From the NCBI GenBank assembly GCA_030692055.1, contig JAUYCY010000101.1, positions 1-57,512 on the forward strand: 57,512 bases of DNA. Reading direction: 5' to 3'. The translations under genes and the position numbers were made by a program. The DNA is from Candidatus Omnitrophota bacterium. Lineage in GTDB: Bacteria > Omnitrophota > Koll11 > Duberdicusellales > 4484-171. Each line of letters opens with the position of its first letter. Position 1 is the first letter of the stretch. Positions 47,988-55,362 of this stretch are shown here, piece by piece. The notes under the pieces are model-generated. The model saw only the letters and a program-made list of their open reading frames with translations. It was not told the origin of the DNA and did no database searches.

Positions 47988-49409
47988 ATGAAAAAAGAGC
48001 CAATAAAAGTCAAAGAATTAGAAGCCGTAGTCAGAGTAGAGAATTTTGCTGAAGTTGTTTTAGGCTATAGCGAAGAAGAAGCGCTGAATGAGGCGGCAAG
48101 ATGCATACAATGTAAAAATCCTCTTTGTATTGCTGGGTGCCCCGTAGGAATAGATATTAAAAAATTTATTTATGAAATTACTCAAAAAGATTATGCCGGC
48201 GCATATAGCACTATTCGCGAAAAAAATGATTTTCCCTCTATGTGCGGAAGGGTTTGTCCTGCAGAGTACCAATGCTGTAAAGCCTGTGTTTTGACTAAAA
48301 AAGGAGAACCTTTTGCTTCAGTCCAGGCAATTAATATCCATTTTCTGGAAAGATTTGTAGGCGACTATGGAATGAAACACGTACGCATAGCGCATAGCGC
48401 AGAGCGCAAAGCGTTAAATAATAAAAAGGTGGCAGTAGTTGGTTCCGGGCCTGCAGGGCTTTGCTGTGCAGGAGAACTGGCACGCGCAGGCATAAAAGTA
48501 GTTATGTTTGAGGGTTTACATAAATTAGGAGGGGTATTACGTTATGGTATCCCGCCTTTTAGGCTGCCGAGAAATATCCTTGATTACGAAATAGATTCGC
48601 TTAAAAGTATGGGGGTTGAATTTGTCTCTAATTTTATTGTCGGTAAAAATAAAGAGATAAATGAGCTATTTAGCGAGGGCTATGCGGCAGTATTTTTAGG
48701 TTTAGGCGCGGGAATTCCGTCTTTTTTAGGGATTAAGGGAGAAAATCTTTGTAATATTTATTCGGCCAACGAATTTTTGACCCGGGTAAATCTCATGTCT
48801 GCCTATAAATTTCCCCAAGTTCATACGCCGGTAAATATAGGTAAAAGTATGATTGTTATCGGTGGTGGTAATACTGCCATGGATGCGGCGCGCTGTGCTT
48901 TACGGCTACAGAAGATGAATGCAATTGCTCCCAACACCACAATTCTTTATAGGCGCAGCGAAATAGAAATGCCGGCAAGGCGCCTTGAAATTGAGCATGC
49001 TAAAGAAGAAGGCGTGCAATTTAAGCTTTTGGTTAAGCCTGAAGAGTTTTTGGGTGATGAAAACGGTTTTGTTAAGAAATTGCGCTGCTTAGAATGTAAG
49101 CTCGGCGAGCCTGATAGTTCCGGAAGAAGAAGACCGGTAGAAATTCCGGGAAGCGATTTTGAGATTAGCTCTGATATTGCAATTATTGCCGTCGGGTTAA
49201 AAGCAAACCAAATATTAACCAAGGTTACGCCACAGCTAAAGACAGATAAATACGGTGATGTTATCGTAGATAAGCAGACCATGGAAACGTCTATAAAAAA
49301 TGTCTTTGCCGGAGGCGATATCGTCGGAGGCGAAGGTACGGTAATTGAGGCAATGGGAATGGCCAAAATTGCTGCCCGAGCAATTATTGATGGGTTAGCG
49401 AATAATTAA
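47988..49409 (+). CDS. nfnB: NADPH-dependent oxidoreductase, NfnB/GltD-like subunit
   Basis: 473 residues: an N-terminal two-[4Fe-4S] domain (about 36-110; CIQCKNPLCIAGCPVGIDIKKF, and MCGRVCPAEYQCCKACVL) and tandem FAD and NAD(P) Rossmann domains (VAVVGSGPAGLCCAGELA about 147-165; MIVIGGGNTAMDAARCA about 288-304). Ends with NVFAGGDIVGGEGTVIEAMGMAKIAARAI. As the sole GltD-like protein next to an NfnA-like one, Nfn is more likely than glutamate synthase; no GltB is in the window. A repeat (48383-48414) forms part of the inter-domain linker (VRIAHSAERKAL). Confidence 0.88.
   Translation: MKKEPIKVKELEAVVRVENFAEVVLGYSEEEALNEAARCIQCKNPLCIAGCPVGIDIKKFIYEITQKDYAGAYSTIREKNDFPSMCGRVCPAEYQCCKACVLTKKGEPFASVQAINIHFLERFVGDYGMKHVRIAHSAERKALNNKKVAVVGSGPAGLCCAGELARAGIKVVMFEGLHKLGGVLRYGIPPFRLPRNILDYEIDSLKSMGVEFVSNFIVGKNKEINELFSEGYAAVFLGLGAGIPSFLGIKGENLCNIYSANEFLTRVNLMSAYKFPQVHTPVNIGKSMIVIGGGNTAMDAARCALRLQKMNAIAPNTTILYRRSEIEMPARRLEIEHAKEEGVQFKLLVKPEEFLGDENGFVKKLRCLECKLGEPDSSGRRRPVEIPGSDFEISSDIAIIAVGLKANQILTKVTPQLKTDKYGDVIVDKQTMETSIKNVFAGGDIVGGEGTVIEAMGMAKIAARAIIDGLANN
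48383..48414. repeat. Half of a cgcatagcgc element inside nfnB (in frame)
   Basis: CGCATAGCGCATAGCGCAGA followed by GCGCAAAGCG, one arm of the family. It falls between the Fe-S and the first Rossmann domain, where homologues tolerate varied linkers. Only one arm is present. Confidence 0.75.
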
Positions 49410-49464
49410 GTAGTTTTAGCTTTACCCAATGACGCGTAGAGCGCAAGACTTTAAAGGAGGTAAT

Positions 49465-50802
49465 ATGTCAAAGAGAATCGATGAATTCATGAAAAAGGTT
49501 ATTGAGAGAGACCCGATGCAGCCAGAGTTTCACCAGGCAGTGTGTGAGGTAGTAGAGTCGGTGATGCCTTTTATTGAGGCAAATCCAAAATACGAAAAAG
49601 CAAAAATATTAGAAAGAATGGTAGAGCCGGAAAGAGTGATTATGTTTCGCGTTCCCTGGGTTGACGATAAAGGAGAAATTCAGACCAACAGAGGCTTTCG
49701 TATCCAGATGAGTAGCGCAATTGGCCCGTATAAAGGAGGATTGCGTTTTCACCCCAGCGTAAACTTAGGCATTCTAAAGTTTTTAGCTTTCGAACAGGTA
49801 TTTAAGAATAGCTTAACTACTCTTTCTATGGGCGGCAGCAAGGGCGGCTCTGATTTTGACCCTAAAGGAAAATCTGACAATGAAGTAATGAAATTTTGCC
49901 AGAGCTTTATGAGCGAGCTTTTTAGGTATATTGGCCCTGATACAGACGTTCCTGCCGGTGATATTGGCGTGGGTGGGCGCGAAATAGGATTTTTATACGG
50001 CCAATATAAGAAATTACGCAATGAATTTACCGGCGTTTTAACCGGTAAGGGCCTGCAATGGGGTGGAAGCTTAATCAGGCCGGAAGCCACCGGTTATGGC
50101 TGCGTTTACTTTGTGCAGGAAATGCTTAAAACCCGAGGTGAATCTTTAAAGGGTAAAGTTTGTACTGTTTCCGGTTCCGGTAATGTTGCACAATATACCG
50201 TTGAGAAGTTACACCAATTAGGCGCCAAAGTTGTAACTTTGTCTGATTCCAACGGGTTTATCTATGATAAAGACGGCATTGATACCAAAGAGCTAAAGTG
50301 CTTAATGGATCTTAAAAATGAGCGCCGCGGCCGTATCAAGGATTGCGCTAAGGAATTTAGCTGTAAATATTTTGAGAACCAAAAGCCGTGGAACATCAAG
50401 TGTGATATTGCTTTTCCTTCTGCTACACAAAACGAGATAGACGAAGCTGACGCAAAGGTTTTAGTTAAGAATGGCTGTATTGCTATAGGCGAAGGCGCAA
50501 ATATGCCTTCTACACCGGAAGCGATTAAGGTATTCCAGAAGGCAAAGATTTTATACGCACCGGGAAAAGCTTCCAACGCCGGCGGCGTGGCCACATCGGG
50601 ACTAGAAATGTCACAAAACAGCATGCGGCTTTCTTGGAGCCGTGACGAAGTAGACAATAAGTTACACGATATTATGATTGCTATTCATGAGCAATGCTTA
50701 AAATACGGTAAAGAAGGCAAATACATTGATTACGTAAAAGGCGCTAACATCGCAGGATTTGTGAAAGTCGCTGACGCTATGCTGGCGCAAGGGGTAGTGT
50801 AA
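49465..50802 (+). CDS. gdhA: Glutamate dehydrogenase (NADP type)
   Basis: 445 residues, hexameric GDH family: GPYKGGLRFHPSVNLGILKFLAFEQVFKN with the substrate lysine, GGSKGGSDFDPKGKSD (catalytic Lys), PAGDIGVGGREIGFLYGQYK, and the dinucleotide fold TVSGSGNVAQYTVEKL. It fixes ammonium onto 2-oxoglutarate. A good ribosome binding site (aaaggagg) precedes ATG 49465; an earlier frame start (49429) lies in a fragment of repeat. With nfnA/nfnB it suggests an anaerobic redox-nitrogen unit. Confidence 0.95.
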   Translation: MSKRIDEFMKKVIERDPMQPEFHQAVCEVVESVMPFIEANPKYEKAKILERMVEPERVIMFRVPWVDDKGEIQTNRGFRIQMSSAIGPYKGGLRFHPSVNLGILKFLAFEQVFKNSLTTLSMGGSKGGSDFDPKGKSDNEVMKFCQSFMSELFRYIGPDTDVPAGDIGVGGREIGFLYGQYKKLRNEFTGVLTGKGLQWGGSLIRPEATGYGCVYFVQEMLKTRGESLKGKVCTVSGSGNVAQYTVEKLHQLGAKVVTLSDSNGFIYDKDGIDTKELKCLMDLKNERRGRIKDCAKEFSCKYFENQKPWNIKCDIAFPSATQNEIDEADAKVLVKNGCIAIGEGANMPSTPEAIKVFQKAKILYAPGKASNAGGVATSGLEMSQNSMRLSWSRDEVDNKLHDIMIAIHEQCLKYGKEGKYIDYVKGANIAGFVKVADAMLAQGVV

Positions 50803-50826
50803 GGTAAAAATAAGTAGATTTTTATA

Positions 50827-50864
50827 AATAGGCGCTTCGTTTTGAGGCGCCTATTTTATTTTTT
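50827..50864 (+). terminator. Intrinsic terminator after gdhA
   Basis: AATAGGCGC (50827-50835) pairs perfectly with GCGCCTATT (50847-50855) and is followed by TTATTTTTT. Well placed 25 bases after the gdhA stop. Confidence 0.85.
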
Positions 50865-50869
50865 AACGA

Positions 50870-50986
50870 TTAACGCAGAGGAAGATACTTTTTAATTTCG
50901 TGTTGGGTGATTTGGATACGGTACTCTTCCCATTCTTTCTTCTTGTTAAAGAGAAACCGCGTGAATATATACTTGCTTAAACCTCT
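50870..50986 (-). pseudogene. Possible remnant of a glutamine synthetase C-terminus
   Basis: On the minus strand an open stretch of 38 codons without a start reads ...FTRFLFNKKKEWEEYR, IQITQHEIKKYLPLR, stop. A WxEYRxQxTxxExxxYL ending is what type-I glutamine synthetases have at the C-terminus. Upstream it is blocked by a stop codon, so at most a relic. The location next to gdhA is suggestive only. Confidence 0.35.
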
Positions 50987-51299
50987 TTACCTCTTAGACA
51001 AAAAATCCTTATCAAACGAATTTGTTGTTTTATAGAAAATTATTTGTTAAAATAACTAAACATCTTACGTGAATAACTGTGGTGTAAATATGAACCCAAT
51101 CTTTGCACCAGCAAAGAGCGCTGCAAGCGCATTCATTGGGTCCATCATTGGATTTGATTGTGGATATAAGCATTTCGCGGCAGAGAAAACATTTTATTTC
51201 GTAAAAAGTTTTGCAACTTTTTCTTGCTTTACAATATTTGATAACCTATTATTTTACAAAACGTTATCGATTGCTATAACAGCCTAATGCAAAATTTCG
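50987..51299. other. Gap before phoB with no supported gene
   Basis: About 310 bases. A 72-codon open frame (51069-51287) has no ribosome binding site, no domain and odd composition, and the opposite strand is open as well. The segment 51090-51180 has protein-like periodicity on both strands and may be decayed coding DNA. No Pho-type repeat promoter is visible here. Confidence 0.4.
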
Positions 51300-51995
51300 A
51301 TGAAAGAAAAGATTCTAATCGTAGATGACGAAAAAGACATAGTTAAGGTGCTTGATTATAACCTGAAAAAAGAAGGCTTTAGAACCATTTTGTGCTATGA
51401 TGGCGAAGAGGCATTGGATTTAGCGGCTAAAGAGCATCCGGATTTGATTATTTTAGACTTGATGTTACCGGGCTTAGACGGTTTAGAAGTTTGCAAAACC
51501 TTAAAAAAAGAAAATAAAACCTCAAATATTCCGATAATCATGCTTACGGCAAAAGCCCAGGAAACGGATAAAATTGTAGGGTTGGAGCTCGGAGCAGATG
51601 ATTATATTACTAAGCCGTTTAGCCCCAGAGAATTAATTGCGCGCGTAAAGGCGGTGCTAAGGCGCGTAAAAGACAAAGGGAAGATGCCGGAGGTAATACA
51701 TATAGGCGAATTAACTATTGATTTTGCAAAGATTGCAATATTTATAAAAGATAAACCAGCCACGCTTACCTCTAAAGAGTTTGAATTGCTCAAAACCCTA
51801 ATACAGGCTAACGGCAGAGTTCTTTCTCGGGATTATCTTTTAGAAACTATCTGGGGCTTTGAGCGTGCAATGGAAATTGAAACTCGTACCGTAGATGTGC
51901 ACATCAGGACATTGCGTAAGAAATTAAAAACAGAAGCCAAGCGTATTATAACCATTAAGAATTACGGGTATAGATTTAAGTTTGATGAAGATTAA
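51300..51995 (+). CDS. phoB: Phosphate-regulon response regulator PhoB-like
   Basis: 231 residues: a receiver domain (1-120; DDEKD, phospho-Asp in LIILDLMLPGLDG about 53, MLTAKAQETD, YITKPFSPRELIARV) and an OmpR/PhoB winged-helix effector (about 132-229; LTSKEFELLKTLI, YLLETIWGF, VDVHIRTLRKKL, GYRFKF). Together with phoR and the pst genes it should be the phosphate-starvation regulator. It overlaps phoR by 11 bases. Confidence 0.92.
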   Translation: MKEKILIVDDEKDIVKVLDYNLKKEGFRTILCYDGEEALDLAAKEHPDLIILDLMLPGLDGLEVCKTLKKENKTSNIPIIMLTAKAQETDKIVGLELGADDYITKPFSPRELIARVKAVLRRVKDKGKMPEVIHIGELTIDFAKIAIFIKDKPATLTSKEFELLKTLIQANGRVLSRDYLLETIWGFERAMEIETRTVDVHIRTLRKKLKTEAKRIITIKNYGYRFKFDED

Positions 51996-53763
51996 GCCCA
52001 GTAGTTTTAAGACAAAATTAACGCTTTCCTATATTTTACTTATCGTAATTTCTTTTAGCTTTGTAGGCTATTTTTTGAATAAAAGCCTGGAAGAAAATGC
52101 CTTAAAAGATATTGAATCAAACCTTATTAAAAACGCCTACCTTATTGAGAATCAGATTGAGGTTACAGATTTAAAAAAAGAAAATACCGACTATCTTGAT
52201 TCTTTATCTAAAAAGCTAAGCCAGATAATAAAATCCCGCATTACGATTATCGATATGCAAGGTAAAGTTCTGGCAGATTCAGAAATACCGCGCCAGGATT
52301 TTGCAAATATTACAAATCACTCCGGCCGCCCCGAAATAAGAACAGCGTTTAGCGGCGAAATCGGAAGAGAAGTGCGCTATTCCGCGACTATAAAAATGGA
52401 TATGCTATATATTGCTTTACCATTGAAAGATAAACAAGAAGTAAAAGGGGTTTTAAGGCTTGCAATTCCTCTTGAGGTCGTAAATCTTATGCTTCACGCG
52501 ATAAGAAAAGCAGTTTTCTTTAGCCTCGTTTTTGCCTTGGGCCTTGCCTATATGTTAGGTTCTCTTTTGGCAAGGGCGATTTTCAAACCGATAAATAGAA
52601 TCAGCCATATCAGCCGTAAATTCGCAGCCGGAGATTTTAGCCATAAAATATACCTAAATTCAAAGGATGAAATAGGGGAACTAGCCGCGGTTTTAAATAA
52701 AATGTCTGAAAACTTAGAAGAAAAAATTCACGAGGTTGAGATACAGAATCAACAGCTTAAGGCAATTTTAGAAAGCATGGTTGAAGGTATAATTGTGGTT
52801 AATAAAGATAGCCGTATTGTTTCGGTTAATCGCGCTATAGAGCAGATTTTTAGTATTAAAAAGGCTGGCATAGAGGGTAAGATATTTTTAGAAGTAATCA
52901 GGAATACCGATATCGCAGAAATAATAAATCAAGTGTTAAATAAAGGCAACTTCTTTTCACAAGAGCTTACGCTCATCTGGCCGGTGCAAAGAATCTTTCA
53001 GGTGAATGCTTCCGCAATTTGGAAACAAAAAGCCATTGAAGGATGTCTCTTGGTGATTCACGATATAACACAGCTCAGGAAGTTAGAAGCTATACGCCGC
53101 GACTTCGTGGCTAATGTTTCTCACGAGCTTAAAACTCCACTTACCTCTATAAAAGGTTTTGTGGAGACTCTGCTTGACGGCGCCTTAGACGACAAGGCCA
53201 ATAATCGTAATTTTATAAAGATTATCCAGGAGCATACCGAACGCCTTAACAAATTAGTCGATGATTTACTTTCTCTATCGCATCTTGAATCGCAGGAGAT
53301 AACGCTTGAAAAAACAAGTTTTAGCCTTAAAGAGCAGCTCGAGAAAGTTATCTTAGGTTTCAAGGCTCAGTTAAAAAATAAAAATATAGAAATAAAAGAT
53401 GAACTGGTCACAGATATTTTGGTAATGGCTGATAAAGATAGAGTAGAGCAAGTATTGGCTAACCTCATTGATAACGCAATAAAATTTAATCACGAAAACG
53501 GCTTTATCAAAATTTATTCTCAAGAGACAAACGAAAAAACAAAAATTATCGTAGAGGATTCAGGCATAGGTATCCCCGAAAAAGATATCCCGCGTATTTT
53601 TGAGCGTTTCTACCGCGTTGACAAGGCGCGCTCGCGCGAACTCGGAGGAACTGGCCTTGGGCTTTCAATCGTCAAACACATCGTTGAGCTACACAGTGGA
53701 AGCGTTGGCGTAGAAAGCACTGAAGGTTTTGGTTCGAAATTCTGGTTTACCCTTCCTAAATAA
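51985..53763 (+). CDS. phoR: Phosphate-regulon sensor kinase PhoR-like
   Basis: 592 residues: TM1 (about 11-30), a periplasmic/extracytoplasmic sensor (about 32-170), TM2 (about 174-195), HAMP (about 196-250), PAS (about 255-365), HisKA with H-box FVANVSHELKTPLTSIKGF (about 373-391) and HATPase with N-box DNAIKFN, G1 EDSGIGIPEKD and G2 LGGTGLGLSIVKHI. The Bacillus/Clostridium PhoR layout with an extracellular domain, unlike the short E. coli PhoR. ATG 51985 is preferred to the TTG just before it. Confidence 0.92.
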   Translation: MKIKPSSFKTKLTLSYILLIVISFSFVGYFLNKSLEENALKDIESNLIKNAYLIENQIEVTDLKKENTDYLDSLSKKLSQIIKSRITIIDMQGKVLADSEIPRQDFANITNHSGRPEIRTAFSGEIGREVRYSATIKMDMLYIALPLKDKQEVKGVLRLAIPLEVVNLMLHAIRKAVFFSLVFALGLAYMLGSLLARAIFKPINRISHISRKFAAGDFSHKIYLNSKDEIGELAAVLNKMSENLEEKIHEVEIQNQQLKAILESMVEGIIVVNKDSRIVSVNRAIEQIFSIKKAGIEGKIFLEVIRNTDIAEIINQVLNKGNFFSQELTLIWPVQRIFQVNASAIWKQKAIEGCLLVIHDITQLRKLEAIRRDFVANVSHELKTPLTSIKGFVETLLDGALDDKANNRNFIKIIQEHTERLNKLVDDLLSLSHLESQEITLEKTSFSLKEQLEKVILGFKAQLKNKNIEIKDELVTDILVMADKDRVEQVLANLIDNAIKFNHENGFIKIYSQETNEKTKIIVEDSGIGIPEKDIPRIFERFYRVDKARSRELGGTGLGLSIVKHIVELHSGSVGVESTEGFGSKFWFTLPK

Positions 53764-53800
53764 CCTTTCAAGCAAAACACCTTATTTAGCCTTCTAAAAG

Positions 53801-53854
53801 TTTACCTACATTTTACCTTTCCTTAAAACTACCTTAACACCTGTATTTTATACT
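53801..53854 (+). promoter_or_regulatory. Pho-box promoter 1
   Basis: Units of 11 bp: TTTACCTACAT, TTTACCTTTCC, TTAAAACTACC, TTAACACCTGT (53801-53844), then TATACT at 53849-53854. The first unit begins exactly 48 bp before TATACT, as in the two other sites of this region. It lies between phoR and a 41-codon gene. Confidence 0.7.
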
Positions 53855-53876
53855 CTACTTGGAGAGGGAGGTGGGT

Positions 53877-54002
53877 ATGAAAAAACTTCTTAAGAAAATA
53901 ATCGGGCTAATAGCAAATTTCTTTAACAGAGCGGTAGATCAAGAAGCAGAGAGGGTTATTGAGATGTATCAGCAGATTTTTGAGGTTAAACCAAATAAAT
54001 AA
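53877..54002 (+). CDS. Very small Pho-linked helical protein
   Basis: 41 residues, begins MKKLLKKIIGLIANFFNRAV, then a charged helix (DQEAERVIEMYQQIFEV). The start is amphipathic and could sit on the membrane. A very strong ribosome binding site (ggagagggaggtgg) and Pho-box promoter 1 immediately upstream support expression. No family known to me; the leading role could be in sensing or in a PhoU-like control. Confidence 0.6.
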   Translation: MKKLLKKIIGLIANFFNRAVDQEAERVIEMYQQIFEVKPNK

Positions 54003-54014
54003 AAGAGGTGGAAT

Positions 54015-54206
54015 ATGTGCCCATGTATAAGTTCAAGAAGTAAATATGCAATATGCTCGCGGTATGAATCAGGGCTAATGGTTCCCTCTATTTGGGAGAG
54101 AATTAATTATTGCTTTGATGCGTATGAACTTTGCCCGTTATTTTGTAATTCTCAAGGCGAGGATAAATTAAATACCGTTAATGGGCATTACGAAATGGCA
54201 ATATAA
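54015..54206 (+). CDS. Small cysteine-rich Pho-linked protein
   Basis: 63 residues with six cysteines (MCPCISS, YAICSRY, NYCFDAYELCPLFCN). SD agaggtgg before ATG 54015; 12 bases after the 41-codon gene, so the same transcript. The CPxI...YC...CP layout hints at a metal-binding fold. Not a family I can name. Confidence 0.55.
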   Translation: MCPCISSRSKYAICSRYESGLMVPSIWERINYCFDAYELCPLFCNSQGEDKLNTVNGHYEMAI

Positions 54207-54207
54207 T

Positions 54208-54261
54208 TTTACCTACATTTAACTTTATCTTAAAGCTGATTTAATCTTATTATTGTATACT
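54208..54261 (+). promoter_or_regulatory. Pho-box promoter 2
   Basis: TTTACCTACAT, TTAACTTTATC, TTAAAGCTGAT, TTAATCTTATT (54208-54251) and TATACT at 54256-54261, again exactly 48 bp from first unit to hexamer. Drives the 80-codon gene and the DUF2490 gene. Confidence 0.7.
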
Positions 54262-54279
54262 TTAAATGAAAAAACAATA

Positions 54280-54310
54280 GACCTCTCGCTAATACTCGAG
54301 GTCATTTTTT
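54280..54310 (+). terminator. Hairpin with T-run just after Pho promoter 2 (possible attenuator)
   Basis: GACCTC (54280-54285) pairs with GAGGTC (54298-54303), followed by ATTTTTT. It lies about a dozen bases after the expected transcription start and before the ribosome binding site of the next gene, so it may act as an attenuator or end a tiny RNA. Confidence 0.45.
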
Positions 54311-54341
54311 CGCGAAGCAAAAAAATGAAAGGAGGTGAAAC

Positions 54342-54584
54342 ATGGTAAACGTAAAATGTGCAAATGGGGATTTAGTGGCAGCAAGTTTACGTTCTATTAT
54401 CTTTGAAGTAGAAGCGCTACTTAAAGTAATAGAAGAAAACGATGTTGTAATGTATCAAGGCTTTGATACCCGTCTCAAAAAAGTAATTTTATCAATAAAT
54501 TTACTCAAGGTGCGATTCAAGAAAGGAGGTTTGCATGAAAGGAAAGATTATTTTTTTAACAACAATAATCATTCTGACAGGTAG
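54342..54584 (+). CDS. Small helical Pho-linked protein
   Basis: 80 residues. The first 63 (VNVKCANGDLVAASLRSIIF..., FDTRLKKVILSINLLKVRF) look like two amphipathic helices; the last 17, rich in Asn, arise because the frame runs on into the next gene (overlap 50 bases). Good SD aaaggaggtg. Function unknown. Confidence 0.5.
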   Translation: MVNVKCANGDLVAASLRSIIFEVEALLKVIEENDVVMYQGFDTRLKKVILSINLLKVRFKKGGLHERKDYFFNNNNHSDR

Positions 54585-55191
54585 TTGTGTTTATGCCTAC
54601 GACGACGGCGATTTTCAGGTATGGAATACTGACGTAGAGGAATTAAAAATCAATAATGATGCAAAAATAGCACTCGAGGAAGAATTTCGCTGGGGCGATA
54701 ATGCCAGTGAATTTTATTACCAACACTACGACGTGGGTTTCTTTTATAATTTAAAGAAATACTTAAACATCGGAGGTGGTTATCGTCATATCTATGAATT
54801 AAAAAAAGGAAAATTTATGGTGGAGAATGAACCTTATGTAACCGCAAATTTGCTTTGGGATTTATTAGGGTTTAAATTTGATGACCGTAGCCGCATGGAG
54901 TACCGCCATTTTGATTATCAGACCGATTCCTGGAGATACCGCAACAAGATTACGGCAAAGCTACCTTGGAAATTTACCCGTATAGAGATTCAACCGTATT
55001 TGTCGGATGAAATTTTTGTTGGTTTCGGCACAATTAGTGAATTTAATCAAAACAGGTTTTCTTCCGGCCTTGCGATGAATCTAACCAAGAATGTAAAAGC
55101 AGAGATTTATTATATGTTGCAGAGCACTAAGAGTTCAGGAAAATGGGTTGACGCCAATGTATTAGGTACAAAGCTAAAAATAGCATTTTAA
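54535..55191 (+). CDS. DUF2490-type outer-membrane beta-barrel protein
   Basis: 218 residues: a signal peptide (KGKIIFLTTIIILTGSCVYAY) and a barrel of about ten amphipathic strands (WNTDVEELKINNDAKIALEEEFRWG, FYYQHYDVGFFYN, LNIGGGYRHIYE ... WVDANVLGTKLKIAF, ending in aromatic/hydrophobic Phe as usual for OM proteins). DUF2490 proteins are outer-membrane barrels without a settled function. Behind Pho promoter 2 and in front of pstS, a phosphate-starvation porin is a fair guess. Confidence 0.8.
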   Translation: MKGKIIFLTTIIILTGSCVYAYDDGDFQVWNTDVEELKINNDAKIALEEEFRWGDNASEFYYQHYDVGFFYNLKKYLNIGGGYRHIYELKKGKFMVENEPYVTANLLWDLLGFKFDDRSRMEYRHFDYQTDSWRYRNKITAKLPWKFTRIEIQPYLSDEIFVGFGTISEFNQNRFSSGLAMNLTKNVKAEIYYMLQSTKSSGKWVDANVLGTKLKIAF

Positions 55192-55193
55192 AT

Positions 55194-55247
55194 TTTACAT
55201 AGATTTTACATTAGCTTCACACAGATATAATATAGATAAAATATACT
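55194..55247 (+). promoter_or_regulatory. Pho-box promoter 3 (pstS)
   Basis: TTTACATAGAT, TTTACATTAGC, TTCACACAGAT (55194-55226) and TATACT at 55242-55247, 48 bp from first unit to hexamer. The expected transcription start (about 55254) is right before the structured leader. Confidence 0.7.
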
Positions 55248-55259
55248 ATAATAAAAATG

Positions 55260-55337
55260 ACACCCTGCGCTAATTGGTACCTGGCCCTTATTGGATTTGG
55301 GCCAGTATTCGCCCCGTGGCGAAAATTGCGCCGGTGT
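55260..55337 (+). ncRNA. Three-way-junction leader RNA upstream of pstS
   Basis: Outer stem in three blocks: ACACC/GGTGT (55260-55264 with 55333-55337), GCGC/GCGC (55267-55270 with 55328-55331) and AATT/AATT (55272-55275 with 55324-55327). Two inner hairpins: CTGGCCC/GGGCCAG (55281-55287 with 55299-55305, 11-base loop) and TTCGCC/GGCGAA (55308-55313 with 55318-55323, loop CCGT). A small GTGT/ACAC hairpin (55339-55350) stands next to the ribosome binding site aaggagg. No T-run, so control of translation or stability rather than simple termination. No class I know matches. Confidence 0.55.
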
Positions 55338-55362
55338 TGTGTCTGTACACAAGGAGGAAGAT

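Noticed and set aside
47988..49409. Glutamate synthase small subunit (GltD) as the main call
   Set aside because: No large subunit is nearby, while an NfnA-like subunit is directly upstream; Nfn fits better, though GltD-like naming cannot be excluded.
51069..51287. 72-codon ORF before phoB
   Set aside because: No ribosome binding site, odd composition, opposite strand equally open; treated as gap.
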